Below, piece after piece: positions 8,896-17,555 of a DNA stretch of 58,363 bases. The stretch is from Gammaproteobacteria bacterium (GTDB taxonomy: Bacteria > Pseudomonadota > Gammaproteobacteria > Steroidobacterales > Steroidobacteraceae), in NCBI GenBank assembly GCA_028293765.1, contig JAQGOG010000017.1, positions 1 through 58,363 on the forward strand. The letters are read 5' to 3'. How positions within the stretch are numbered: position 1 is the first letter of the stretch; every line of letters begins with the position of its first letter. A model generated the notes under the pieces. The model was not told where the DNA came from, made no database searches, and worked only from the letters and a program-made list of their open reading frames with translations. Position numbers and translations under genes: made by a program.

Positions 8896-10656
8896 TCAGT
8901 CGCTGAACTGAAGGCGGTGCAGCTGCGAGTAGATCCCATCGATATTCAAAAGCTCGGCATGCGTACCGCTCTCGATGATGACACCCGCGTCGAGGACGAT
9001 GATCCGATCGGCCTGCTCCACCGTCGACAGCCGGTGGGCGATGATGAATGTCGTACGGTCGCGCGCGAGGTTTACGAGCGCCGCCTGGATGTGCCGCTCG
9101 GCCTCGGTATCGAGAGCGGAGGTTGCCTCATCGAGGATGAGAATGGGGGCATCCTTCAGCAACGCCCGGGCGATGGAAATGCGCTGGCGCTGGCCGCCTG
9201 ACAGCGTCACACCCCGGTCGCCGACGATCGTATCGAAGCCAGATGGCTTGTCGCGAACGAACTCGGTTACATGCGCCGCTTCCGCCGCGCGCTCTATTGC
9301 ATCGTCCGACACCACCCGCCCGAATGCGATGTTGTTCCGTATGGTGTCATCGAACAGCACGATATCCTGGCTGACGACCGCGATCTGCTCCCGCAGGTTT
9401 CGCAGATCGTACTCGCGAGCATCACGCCCATCGATCCGCACCGACCCCGACTGTACGTCATAGAACCGCGGCAGGAGATTGACGAGTGTCGATTTACCGC
9501 CGCCGGAGCGTCCGACGATAGCCACACTCTGGCCAGCGGGCACTCGCAGCGAAACATCCCGCAGCGCCGCACCCTCGCCGCGCTGATAAGAGAACGACAC
9601 GTGGTCGAACTCCACTTCGCCGCGCACCCGGCTCACGGTGTAGCCGCCGCCCTGCGTCTCCGCCGGCTCATCCAGAAGCTCGAACAGGCTCTGTCCGGCT
9701 GCGATGCCCTGTTGCAAGGGCCCTCCCACGCCCACCAGCTGTCGCAGCGGCTGCGCGATACTGACGAGCGCGGTGATGAACCCCAGCAGGGCGCCCATCG
9801 TCATGCGCCCATGGACCGCGTCGGCAATGGCGACATACAACACGAGGGAAAGTCCGATCGCCGTCACCAGCTGCACGACGGGGTTCGACAGTCCGCGCGT
9901 CAGGATCAACCTCATGTTCGAGTGCAGATTGTGCTCGTTCACCGCATCGAACTGCCGGTTGAGATGATCCTGCGCGTTGTAGACCTTGATGAGCCGAGGC
10001 GCCTCGAAGCTCTCCTTGGCGACCCGCGTGACATCGCCCATCGAGTCCTGAATGCGGCGGCTGTAGCGACGGAAGCGCTGGTTGATGATCGAGACGAGCC
10101 AGCCCACGAGCGGCCCCATCGTAAGCGCCAGCAGGGCGAGCCGCGTGTTGAGGTAGAGAAGATAAGCTATCGAACCGACAATGGTGAGGAACGTCGTGAC
10201 GACGACCATGATGGAGTCGGTCGTGGCCTGGGCGATCTGCTCGGTGTTGTAAGTCAGCCGCGAAAGCAGCGTGGCGGACGAATTGCGGTCGAAGTAACCG
10301 ATCGGCAGCTGCAGGATACGCCGAAAGACTTCGGCTCTGAGCTGACTGATGATTCGCCGGCCGACGTAACCCATGTAGTACGTCTGCAGGAAGTCGCCCA
10401 CCCCGCGCAGAATGAAAAGCCCGATCAGGATGAGCGGCGCCAGGACGATGGTGCGCGGATTCCGGTCGGTCAGGGTGTCGGTAAACTGTTTGACGAAGTA
10501 TGCCGCGCTCGCCATCGTGGCGGAATACAGCACCCCGCCCAGGATGGCGGCGCTAAATTGGACGCGATAAGGGCGAACGTAATTCAGCAAGCGCCGGTAC
10601 GTGTGCAGCGCGCTTCCGGACCCTGGCTGCGTCGGGCTCCGCACGTCGTCGCTCAA
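8896..10656 (-). CDS. msbA: Lipid A export ABC transporter MsbA
   Basis: Homodimeric half-transporter that flips lipid A-core across the inner membrane. The 586 residues comprise a six-helix exporter domain (about 30-320) and a nucleotide-binding domain with Walker A GRSGGGKST (382-390), signature LSGGQ (about 485) and Walker B LILDEATSALD. The start appears to be TTG at 10656. Its TTGA overlaps the TGA stop of exbD, so translation is probably coupled. Position between exbD and lpxK supports MsbA over other type I exporters. Confidence 0.94.
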   Translation of the reverse strand: MSDDVRSPTQPGSGSALHTYRRLLNYVRPYRVQFSAAILGGVLYSATMASAAYFVKQFTDTLTDRNPRTIVLAPLILIGLFILRGVGDFLQTYYMGYVGRRIISQLRAEVFRRILQLPIGYFDRNSSATLLSRLTYNTEQIAQATTDSIMVVVTTFLTIVGSIAYLLYLNTRLALLALTMGPLVGWLVSIINQRFRRYSRRIQDSMGDVTRVAKESFEAPRLIKVYNAQDHLNRQFDAVNEHNLHSNMRLILTRGLSNPVVQLVTAIGLSLVLYVAIADAVHGRMTMGALLGFITALVSIAQPLRQLVGVGGPLQQGIAAGQSLFELLDEPAETQGGGYTVSRVRGEVEFDHVSFSYQRGEGAALRDVSLRVPAGQSVAIVGRSGGGKSTLVNLLPRFYDVQSGSVRIDGRDAREYDLRNLREQIAVVSQDIVLFDDTIRNNIAFGRVVSDDAIERAAEAAHVTEFVRDKPSGFDTIVGDRGVTLSGGQRQRISIARALLKDAPILILDEATSALDTEAERHIQAALVNLARDRTTFIIAHRLSTVEQADRIIVLDAGVIIESGTHAELLNIDGIYSQLHRLQFSD

Positions 10657-11084
10657 GGCTTGCCCGCCGGACCTTCCTTGACCGTAGCGATGTTGAGCTC
10701 GGCGAAACCGAGGCGTCCGAGTACGTCCATCGCTGTGATCACGGACTGGTGCGTGGCGCGCGCGTCAGCGCGGATAGTGACTCTCACTCCGCGATTGGCC
10801 CCTGTTTCCTTGAGGAGGGCCGCACGCAGCGTTTCCGGACTCGAATTGATGAGATCCTTCTCGTTGACGCGGTAGCTGCCCTCCTGCGTCACCGTGACGA
10901 CCAGCGGCTCGCCGGCAGCCTTTTGAGTCGGAACTGCGTTCGCCTGCGGGAGATGCACGCGCATGCGGCCCTCGTCCGTGAACCGGCTCGAGAGCATGAA
11001 GAACACGACGAGCAACAGCACCACGTCGATGAGCGAGACGACATTGATCTCCGGCTCCTCGTGACGACGCGGCTTGAGATTCAT
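10653..11084 (-). CDS. exbD: ExbD/TolR-family biopolymer transport protein
   Basis: Single-pass inner-membrane protein of 143 residues that with ExbB uses the proton gradient to energise an outer-membrane process. The N-terminal EINVVSLIDVVLLLVVFFML helix carries the conserved Asp of SLIDVV. A periplasmic domain follows, with VTIRADARATHQSVI typical of ExbD/TolR. I choose the ATG at 11084, 7 nt past exbB, because residues upstream of it are an Arg-rich out-of-family extension. No tonB is nearby. Its position before msbA suggests an envelope role, but the partner receptor cannot be told. Confidence 0.9.
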   Translation of the reverse strand: MNLKPRRHEEPEINVVSLIDVVLLLVVFFMLSSRFTDEGRMRVHLPQANAVPTQKAAGEPLVVTVTQEGSYRVNEKDLINSSPETLRAALLKETGANRGVRVTIRADARATHQSVITAMDVLGRLGFAELNIATVKEGPAGKP

Positions 11085-11091
11085 GGACGGC

Positions 11092-11742
11092 TCACGCCGC
11101 TGCCGCCGCTGGCCCCGACGCCGGCGACCGCTCGCGTGCGGACGACGCCTCGACCGCATCGGCCATCCGCATCGCGTTCTTTTCCATCTCGACGACGATT
11201 CGCTCCACTTTACCGCGCAAAAAACGGTAGGCGATCAGCGAAGGAATAGCGACACAGAGGCCCGCGACCGTGGCAATCAGCGCCTCGGCGATACCGCCCG
11301 AGAGCGCACGCGGATCGCCCATGCCACCCGCCTGGATGGCGTTGAACGAACGGATGATGCCGGTCACGGTGCCGAGCAGGCCGAGCAGCGGCGAGACGCC
11401 GGCGATCGTACCGAGCATGTTGAGGAAGCGCTCGAGCTCGTACACCACGTGCCGCCCGGTATCCTCCAGGCGCTCCATCAGAATCTCGCGCGGCCGATGC
11501 CGGTTGGCGAGTCCCGCCGCCAGCAGCTTGCCCAGCGGAGAGTTCTGCTCCAGCGCCGCAATGACTTTGTCATTGACCTGGTTGGCTTCGATGAGCTGCC
11601 AGACTTTCTGCGGCAGTTCCGGCGGCAACACGCGCCGGTCCTGCAACGTCCAGAGCCGCTCGAGCACGATGGCCGCCGCGGTGATTGAGCAAAGAATAAT
11701 CGGCCACATCAGCGGGCCGCCGGCCCGCACGATTTCCCACAT
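11092..11742 (-). CDS. exbB: MotA/TolQ/ExbB proton-channel protein
   Basis: Inner-membrane proton-channel subunit of 216 residues. Helix 1 is WPIILCSITAAAIVLERLW. The TolQ/ExbB signature block is MLGTIAGVSPLLGLLGTVTGIIRSF. A third helix follows at ALIATVAGLCVAIPSLIAYRFL. A TTG at 11772 would add 10 residues, but the ATG at 11742 aligns with the family. It is the first gene of the run exbB-exbD-msbA-lpxK-ycaR-kdsB. A good promoter lies just upstream on the minus strand (11785-11812). Confidence 0.9.
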   Translation of the reverse strand: MWEIVRAGGPLMWPIILCSITAAAIVLERLWTLQDRRVLPPELPQKVWQLIEANQVNDKVIAALEQNSPLGKLLAAGLANRHRPREILMERLEDTGRHVVYELERFLNMLGTIAGVSPLLGLLGTVTGIIRSFNAIQAGGMGDPRALSGGIAEALIATVAGLCVAIPSLIAYRFLRGKVERIVVEMEKNAMRMADAVEASSARERSPASGPAAAAA

Positions 11743-12057
11743 CCAAGTGACCCCAAGCCGGTGATCCGGCAACAGCGACGCGGCATCATACCGGAGACCC
11801 GCACGCGCTCAAGGCGACAGGCATCTCCTGTCGGGTCGCGGCGACGTCAACTTCGAGCCCGAGCCATGGGAAGGAACCGGGTCGCAGGATTCCCATGCGG
11901 CGGCGCGCCCGAACCCCTGCGGGTGCGGAGCGAGACTTGCGACCCTGCTGAAGGCCTCGATTCGCCGCGCGCGAGGCCGTCCGCGGACGTGGAAAAGACA
12001 GTCGTGCGGCGCGGTGCAGATTCCTTCCAAAGTGTTCTGGTAGAGTCAGCGCCCCTC
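11743..12057. other. Divergent intergenic region between exbB and the DUF2062 gene
   Basis: This 315-bp stretch carries the exbB promoter on the minus strand and must also carry the start of the DUF2062 transcript. ORFs crossing it are Arg-rich upstream extensions without family match. In Pseudomonas a comEC-type DNA-uptake gene occupies this place; nothing of it remains here. Confidence 0.5.
11785..11812 (-). promoter_or_regulatory. Candidate sigma70 promoter of the exbB-kdsB operon
   Basis: Read on the minus strand, TTGAGC (11807-11812) is followed after 16 nt by TATGAT (11785-11790). The -10 box matches consensus at five of six bases, the -35 at four. The leader to the exbB ATG would be about 36 nt. 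Confidence 0.5.
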
Positions 12058-12579
12058 ATGCCGCGACGCTTACTCAAAAAGCTCTGCCCCTCCCCCGGCT
12101 CGTTGCAGAAGCGCTGGTTTCTACGGCCGTTCGGCGACCGGATCGCGGACCCCCGCCTGTGGACGCTGCATCGCCGGGCGGTCACGGCAGCCTTTGGCTT
12201 CGGCTTGGCTATCTGCTTCATTCCCCTGCCCATCCATCTGCTGGTGGCCGGCGTGCTCGCCGTAGCTCTGCGCCTGAATCTCCCGGCGATCTATGGGGCG
12301 ACGCTGCTGGTCAACCCGTTGACCTGCGTACCCATTTATTACACCGCGTACCGCGTCGGCACGACGCTCCTGGGGATCGAGCCGGAGAACTTCTCTTTCC
12401 AGTTCAGCTGGGACTGGTTCCACACCGGGCTGCAACCGGTCTGGAAGCCCTTATTACTGGGCTGCGTGGCCTGCGCGGTCCTGGCCGGGCTGTTCGGCTG
12501 GCTGAGCCTGGAGCTGATCTGGCGGTGGCGGGTCAAGGCGCGCTACCGAACGCGCCACCTGGCCTCCTCGACCGCCTAG
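12058..12579 (+). CDS. DUF2062 membrane protein
   Basis: A 173-residue membrane protein of unknown function. After a basic N-terminus ([11 protein letters not shown]) it has hydrophobic segments [48 protein letters not shown] and [20 protein letters not shown]. The NPLT motif is characteristic of DUF2062. The family commonly neighbours exbB/comEC and lolCDE genes. I start at the ATG at 12058; the reading frame is open further upstream but without family similarity. Its TAG stop lies within the same CTAG that provides the stop of convergent lolD. Confidence 0.88.
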   Translation: MPRRLLKKLCPSPGSLQKRWFLRPFGDRIADPRLWTLHRRAVTAAFGFGLAICFIPLPIHLLVAGVLAVALRLNLPAIYGATLLVNPLTCVPIYYTAYRVGTTLLGIEPENFSFQFSWDWFHTGLQPVWKPLLLGCVACAVLAGLFGWLSLELIWRWRVKARYRTRHLASSTA

Positions 12580-13280
12580 GCGAAGCCAGGAGCCGGGAGC
12601 GGCCGTTCGCGCAGGATGCCACGCTCGATCTCGAAGATCCGCTCCATCCGGGCCGCCAGCCGCATATCGTGCGTCACCACGATCAGGCTCGTGCCCAACT
12701 CCCGATTGAGCTCGAGCATCAGCGCGAACACGGCTTCCGCATTCGCGCCATCGAGATTGCCGGTTGGCTCGTCCGCCAGCACGATCTTCGGCTCCGTAAC
12801 CAGCGCGCGGGCTACCGCCGCGCGCTGCCGCTCGCCACCGGAGAGTTGGTCCGGGCGATGGTCGAGTCGCTGGCCGAGTCCGACGCGGTCGAGGATTGCC
12901 TGGGCCTTCCCGCGCGCTTCGGCGACGTTCATGCGCCGTATCAGCAGCGGCATTGCGACGTTCTCGAGAGCCGTGAATTCCGGCAACAGATGATGAAACT
13001 GATAGACGAAGCCCAGGGCGCGGTTGCGTAACGCCCCCCGCTCCTCCTCGGTCTGCTCATGAATATCCCGTCCGTCCACGAGGACCTGGCCGGTCGTCGG
13101 GCGATCGAGTCCACCCAGGATCTGCAACAACGTCGTCTTCCCGGATCCGGACGCACCCACGATGGCGATGCGTTCTCCCGTAGTCACGGAAATGGCGATC
13201 CCCTGCAGGACTTCGAGCGTAACGGGCCCCTGGCGGAAGTTCTTGTGGACGTCGCGTGCTTCGAGAATCGGTTCCGTCAT
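12576..13280 (-). CDS. lolD: Lipoprotein-releasing system ATPase LolD
   Basis: ATPase of the LolCDE complex that extracts outer-membrane-destined lipoproteins from the inner membrane and hands them to LolA. The 234-residue protein has Walker [10 protein letters not shown] (42-50), the LolD-type [16 protein letters not shown] block, signature LSGGERQR, Walker [13 protein letters not shown] and the switch His of VVTHD. It ends overlapping the DUF2062 gene by 4 nt, tail to tail. It lies downstream of both permease genes, 24 nt after the second. Confidence 0.95.
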   Translation of the reverse strand: MTEPILEARDVHKNFRQGPVTLEVLQGIAISVTTGERIAIVGASGSGKTTLLQILGGLDRPTTGQVLVDGRDIHEQTEEERGALRNRALGFVYQFHHLLPEFTALENVAMPLLIRRMNVAEARGKAQAILDRVGLGQRLDHRPDQLSGGERQRAAVARALVTEPKIVLADEPTGNLDGANAEAVFALMLELNRELGTSLIVVTHDMRLAARMERIFEIERGILRERPLPAPGFA

Positions 13281-13304
13281 CGGATCTCACTCATGGTTTC
13301 GGGC

Positions 13305-14555
13305 TCATTCATGTCTTAGAGCCTGCGCGGGCGCCGTGCGCGACGCGCGCCATGCCGGGTAAATGGTCGCGAGCGCACACAGGAGAAACGCAACGGCGGA
13401 AATACGCAGCACGTCCCCGCCCTCGACGTACGCGGGAAGGTCGCTGATGTAGTAGACGCGAGCGTCGATGAACTGTGTGCCCAGAAGCCGCTGGAGCCCC
13501 CCCACCAACGTCCCGATGTTATCCGACAGTACCGTGCCGAGCCCCGCGCCGAGCAGTGTCCCCGCGAGACCGATCAGCACTCCCTGCACAGCGAATGTGA
13601 ACAGCACGTTCTGCGGGCCGGCGCCGAGCGTGCGCAGGATCGCGATGTCGGTCTGCTTCTCCTTCACGATCATCACGAGCGTGGCGACGATGTTGAAGGC
13701 AGCGACCGCCACGATCATGAGCAGGATGATGAACATCATCGACTTCGTCGTCTCGATGGAGCGGAAGAAGTTGGCGTGGTCGCTCGTCCAGTCGCGGACG
13801 TAGAAGCCATTACCTCCAAGTGCGAGCGCGATCCTGCGAACGGTGGATGGAGCGCGTAATGGATCCGCGAGCGCGAGACGGATACCGGTCACATGGTCGC
13901 CCAAACGGAAGAGCCGCGCAGCATCCGTCATGTGCACCAGAGCAAGACCGCGATCGAATTCGTACATGCCGGATTCAAACAGGCCCACGACCCGGAAGCG
14001 GCGCATGCGCGGCACGACGCCCGTGGGCGTCGCGATTCCGTCCGGTGCGATCAGCACCACGGAATCGCCGACGTGCACATTCAACTCGTGCGCAAGCGCA
14101 CTGCCCAGTACGGTGCCGTATTGGCCGGCCTGCAAGTCAGCGAGCTTGCCCTGCGTCACATGCTGGGCGAGGCCGGTGGCCCTGCTCTCCTGCTCGGGCA
14201 GCACCCCCCGCACGGTCGCTCCCGCGATATGACTGCCGTTGGCCAGCATCGACTGCTCTTCGACGTAGGGTACGGCAGCCTGTACGCCAGGCTGGCGCAG
14301 CGCTTCGCGTTGCACCGATTGCCAGTTCGACAAAGTGCCCTCCAGGCCCATCAGCGTCGCATGCGAAGTCACGCTGAGGATGCGGCTGCGAATCTCCCGT
14401 TCGAAGCCATTCATGACCGACAGAACGACGACGAGCGTTGCAACGCCGAGCGCGAGACCGAGCACCGAGACGAGGGCGACGAAAGACACGAATCCGCGCC
14501 GATGCGTCGAGCGCAGATAGCGAGTGCCGATGATCCATTCGTAGGGGAGGCGCAC
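13305..14555 (-). CDS. lolE: Lipoprotein-releasing system permease (LolE-type)
   Basis: FtsX-fold permease of 416 residues. Helix 1 lies at about 24-48 (FVALVSVLGLALGVATLVVVLSVMNGFE), a periplasmic domain spans about 50-265, and three C-terminal helices follow, ending in YPAWRASRTAPAQALRHE. The words NGFEREIRSRIL and LSNWQSV resemble E. coli LolE more than LolC. The C/E assignment is still uncertain because the two tandem permeases are paralogues. GTG start at 14555, 3 nt after the upstream permease. Confidence 0.82.
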   Translation of the reverse strand: MRLPYEWIIGTRYLRSTHRRGFVSFVALVSVLGLALGVATLVVVLSVMNGFEREIRSRILSVTSHATLMGLEGTLSNWQSVQREALRQPGVQAAVPYVEEQSMLANGSHIAGATVRGVLPEQESRATGLAQHVTQGKLADLQAGQYGTVLGSALAHELNVHVGDSVVLIAPDGIATPTGVVPRMRRFRVVGLFESGMYEFDRGLALVHMTDAARLFRLGDHVTGIRLALADPLRAPSTVRRIALALGGNGFYVRDWTSDHANFFRSIETTKSMMFIILLMIVAVAAFNIVATLVMIVKEKQTDIAILRTLGAGPQNVLFTFAVQGVLIGLAGTLLGAGLGTVLSDNIGTLVGGLQRLLGTQFIDARVYYISDLPAYVEGGDVLRISAVAFLLCALATIYPAWRASRTAPAQALRHE

Positions 14556-14558
14556 GGG

Positions 14559-15815
14559 CTACTCGTACCGAAGCGCTTCGGCGGGAGCGGTGCGCGACGC
14601 ACGGATCGCGGGATACAACGTGGCGAGACCCGTCAAAAACAGCGCTGCGCCGCCGATTGCGACGATATTCGTCCAGCGCACTTCGGATGGGATGGTCGTG
14701 ACGTAGTAGACGTCCGCATCCATGATCTGGAAGCCGAAGGTGTGCTCGAGAAACGGAACGATCGTGGCGACGTTGAGCGCAAGCGTCAGACCGAGCGCAA
14801 CTCCGATGGCCACGCCCAACCACCCGATAACGAGTCCCTGCGTGATGAAGACGCCCATGACCTTGCGCGGGGAGGCGCCGAAAGTGCGCAGAATGGCAAT
14901 GTCCGTGCGCTTGTCGGTCACCACCATCACGAGCATCGCCACGATGTTGAAAGCGGCGACCGCGACGATGAGAAAGAGAATGAGCGACATCATGGTCTTC
15001 TCGATCCGGGTCGCGCGGAAGTAATTCGCGTTGTCCTGGGTCCAGTCGGTGACCTCGAAGCGCTTGGGCAGAGCCGCGCGCACGCGGGCGGACAGCTCGG
15101 GCGCTGCCAGGGCATCCCCGAATCGGATCCGCAAACCGAGCCCGCTCTCCTGCCCCGGAGCGAGAGCCCGCACGTCGTCCATGTGCGCGAATACCAGCAC
15201 TCCGTCGTGATCCTGCAATCCGACCTCGAATACGCCCGCGACCTTGAACTGGCGGAGCTTCGGAGCCGGCGCGCTGTCGGCGGCGACGGTGGGAATCAGC
15301 AGCGTGAGGCTGTCGCCCGGCGCCAGACCGAGACGTTCGGCGATCACCTCGCCCACGATGACGCGGTCCGATCCGGGCGTGAGATCCGCCAGATGCCCCT
15401 GGGTTATCGAACGCGCTACTGCCGTAACTCGCGTCTCTGCTTTCGGATCGATGCCACGCAAGGTTACGGGCAGCATCTCCGGAGTTCGCAGAGCCAGCGC
15501 TTGGATCTCCGCATACGGCGCGACGGCCGCGACGCCTTCGGAGCCGCGTACGATTCGTTCCGCCTCGAGCCAGTCAGCGCGCGAGGGAGTCGGAGCGTTC
15601 GCGTTTGCAGTGACTCGGGCGTGCGCGCTGAGGGACAGCAGGCGATCGCGCAATTCGCCCTCGAAACCGTTCATCACGGAGAGAATGACGATCAGAGCTG
15701 CGACACCCACGCCGACCCCGACCAGCGAGGCCCAGGTGATGAACGAGACGAAGAACTTGTGGGAGCGCGCGCGGACGTATCGCAGACCCACGTAGAGCGA
15801 AAGAGGGTGAAACAT
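14559..15815 (-). CDS. lolC: Lipoprotein-releasing system permease (LolC-type)
   Basis: Paralogue of the next gene: 418 residues, same FtsX fold, N-terminus MFHPLSLYVGLRYVRAR like E. coli LolC, and the identical VLSVMNGFE segment after helix 1. The C-terminal end YPAIRASRTAPAEALRYE is the typical LolC/LolE terminus. It opens the lolC-lolE-lolD run, which differs from the E. coli order lolC-lolD-lolE. The three proteins should assemble as LolC-LolE-LolD2. Confidence 0.85.
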   Translation of the reverse strand: MFHPLSLYVGLRYVRARSHKFFVSFITWASLVGVGVGVAALIVILSVMNGFEGELRDRLLSLSAHARVTANANAPTPSRADWLEAERIVRGSEGVAAVAPYAEIQALALRTPEMLPVTLRGIDPKAETRVTAVARSITQGHLADLTPGSDRVIVGEVIAERLGLAPGDSLTLLIPTVAADSAPAPKLRQFKVAGVFEVGLQDHDGVLVFAHMDDVRALAPGQESGLGLRIRFGDALAAPELSARVRAALPKRFEVTDWTQDNANYFRATRIEKTMMSLILFLIVAVAAFNIVAMLVMVVTDKRTDIAILRTFGASPRKVMGVFITQGLVIGWLGVAIGVALGLTLALNVATIVPFLEHTFGFQIMDADVYYVTTIPSEVRWTNIVAIGGAALFLTGLATLYPAIRASRTAPAEALRYE

Positions 15816-15899
15816 CGTCGCGATTTAACCACAAGTTGCGCCCACCTTCGCCGAATCACGACCGCGTCACAGATTACGCAGGCCCTGCGGCCATTCGCT

Positions 15900-15926
15900 T
15901 TGACAGATTCAGCCCGGTGCTATATT
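15900..15926 (+). promoter_or_regulatory. Sigma70 promoter of the small exported protein gene
   Basis: A perfect TTGACA (15900-15905) is followed after 15 nt by TATATT (15921-15926), a five-of-six match. The spacer is short. The leader to the ATG at 15977 would be about 44 nt. This is the best-scoring promoter I could see by eye in the window. Confidence 0.6.
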
Positions 15927-15976
15927 TCGGCGTGCCGGGCTCAAGCCCGCGACTGGCGCGATCAAGGAGTTTCCGT

Positions 15977-16297
15977 ATGCAGACTCGCATTCTTGTACCC
16001 CTCCTTTGCAGCCTTGCGGCTGCTGCGAGTGCCGGCAGGCCGGCCCCGGCCATGGCCGAAACCATCCTCGTCGACGACCAGGTGACGCTGCGCGACTCTT
16101 CGACCGAAACGCCGAAGCGTGGCATCACCATGACCCAGGTGGAGGCTCGCTTCGGTGCCCCCGCGACGCGTCATGACGCCGTCGGGGCACCGCCGATCAC
16201 CCGCTGGGACTATGCGACCTTTTCGGTGTTCTTCGAACACGACCGAGTTATCCACGCCGTTGCCACGACAGGCCGGGCTGAGGTCGCCTCGCGCTGA
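15977..16297 (+). CDS. Small exported BamE-like protein
   Basis: A 106-residue protein. Residues 1-28 are a signal peptide (ILVPLLCSLAAAASA, with a likely later cleavage after PAMA). The mature part contains MTQVEARFGAP, VGAPPITRWDYATFSVFFEHDRVIHAV. The order (M/T)xxQVxxxFGxP, then WxY and VxFxxxxV, is the SmpA/OmlA/BamE layout. No lipobox Cys is present, so it is probably a soluble periplasmic protein. AAGGAG 8-13 nt before the ATG fixes the start at 15977 rather than an upstream in-frame codon. Its function is unknown; it is not BamE itself. Confidence 0.75.
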   Translation: MQTRILVPLLCSLAAAASAGRPAPAMAETILVDDQVTLRDSSTETPKRGITMTQVEARFGAPATRHDAVGAPPITRWDYATFSVFFEHDRVIHAVATTGRAEVASR

Positions 16298-16614
16298 GCC
16301 GTTGAGCCCTAAGGCTTCTCGGCCTTCGCCGCATTGAGGCGGCCTGCGACATCTCCGGTGCAACCGGCGGCACGTTCTGCGGGGACGATGGGCGGCCGCC
16401 GGGCCTCAAGCCGCAGCGCAGTAGGTCCGTTGGCCTGTAAGTGCCGGCCATCCCATGCGTCCGGCCGCCCCTCGAGCCGCCCCGCCTAGCCGACCGCGCC
16501 TAGCAGACCGCGTCTAGCCGACCGCACCCGCCCCTGGTGCGCCCGATAGGTGGTGAGCGCGTGTGCGCCGGTGGTAGGCTTCCACTGGCTTAAAAAATAA
16601 TTGTGGGGATAGCA
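16298..16614. other. GC-rich intergenic region before the cyclase gene
   Basis: About 300 bp without a gene. It contains a three-copy 14-bp tandem repeat (16483-16524) and several short GC-rich inverted repeats. The last 25 bases before the cyclase start are AT-rich (TTAAAAAATAA), which may help initiation. I found no clear promoter boxes. Confidence 0.5.
16483..16524. repeat. 14-bp tandem repeat, three copies
   Basis: CGCCTAGCCGACCG, CGCCTAGCAGACCG and CGTCTAGCCGACCG follow each other without gaps. Each unit carries a CTAG. The array is too short and lacks unique spacers, so it is not a CRISPR. Confidence 0.75.
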
Positions 16615-17430
16615 GTGTCGGTGGACGAGTCTTTAAGGACCCGTATCGAGGCCCTCGTGCGCGCGGGTACCGTACGGCGCAAAATCGCGGCGGTGCAGCT
16701 GGAAGCGGAAATTCGCCGCCGCGAAGAAGTCATGCGGCAGACCTTCCGCCGCTACGTTTCCCCTCGTCTGGCGGACAAGATCCTGGAGGACGCGCAGCTG
16801 CGCGATACCCTCCTCTCCACCGCGGACGTACGCACGCACGCGGTGGTGCTCTTTGCCGATCTCCGCGGCTTTACGAGCATTTCAGAGCGTCTCGAGCCTC
16901 ACGAGGTCGTACCGCTGCTGAACGAATACTTCTCGCTCCTCACGGAGATCACCTTCCGCCACGATGGCACTGTCTTCCACATGGCGGGCGACTGCCTGAT
17001 GCTCGGGTTTGGCGTGCCGCTCGAGCAGCCCGACAGCCCGCAACGAGCCATCCGCGCGGCTCAGGAAATGCTTGAAAGCTTCGCGGAGCTCGCGCGCTCG
17101 TGGAAAGAGCGCTATCAAATCGAAGCCGGCCTGGGCATCGGCATCAACGAAGGCGATGTCGTAGCCGGAAACATCGGCTCCACCGCCTACATGAACTACA
17201 CGATCATCGGCGACACGGTGAACATCGCCGCCCGCCTCTGCCAGCGCGCCCGCGCCGGCGAAATGCTGTTTTCCCACGCGCTGAAGCAGTCTCTGGATGC
17301 CGGCGGCCTCGACGTCGGAGCCACGCACCTGCCGGCAATGCAGCTGCGCGGTCGCTCGAGTCCGATCGACATCTACTGCGTCCCCACCGAAACGCGCCTG
17401 CAAGTTGCCGCGGTGCCCGTCGCCATCTAG
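16615..17430 (+). CDS. Class III adenylate/guanylate cyclase
   Basis: Predicted soluble nucleotidyl cyclase of 271 residues. A helical N-terminus (about 1-60, including FRRYVSPRLADKILED) leads into the catalytic domain. Metal ligands are D82 (FADLRGFTSI) and D126 (AGDCLM). The transition-state pair N203 and R207 lies in GDTVNIAARL. The position that normally holds the adenine-selecting Lys, four residues before D126, is H122 here, and the partner position is T196. Product specificity is therefore uncertain. There is no membrane or sensor domain. I prefer the GTG at 16615 because GGGG sits 6 nt upstream; a GTG at 16603 is the alternative. Confidence 0.88.
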   Translation: MSVDESLRTRIEALVRAGTVRRKIAAVQLEAEIRRREEVMRQTFRRYVSPRLADKILEDAQLRDTLLSTADVRTHAVVLFADLRGFTSISERLEPHEVVPLLNEYFSLLTEITFRHDGTVFHMAGDCLMLGFGVPLEQPDSPQRAIRAAQEMLESFAELARSWKERYQIEAGLGIGINEGDVVAGNIGSTAYMNYTIIGDTVNIAARLCQRARAGEMLFSHALKQSLDAGGLDVGATHLPAMQLRGRSSPIDIYCVPTETRLQVAAVPVAI

Positions 17431-17555
17431 CCGCTTCCGCCGCTCCTTTGGCCGCGATCACCGCTGCCGCTTGCTCAATTCGGTAGGCGCGGCCGGCGTG
17501 GCGGCTGCTGGTAAGCTGTCGCGCTTTTCGCGCTCCGACCCCACATAAAAGCCCG

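Noticed and set aside
13893..16085. 730-codon plus-strand open frame opposite the two Lol permeases
   Set aside because: It is antisense to two clear paralogous permeases, is His/Arg/Asp-rich without any domain, and arises from high-GC codon use on the other strand. The same applies to long antisense frames over msbA and mfd.
16483..16524. Short CRISPR-like array
   Set aside because: Units are contiguous with no spacers, only three copies, and no cas genes are present.
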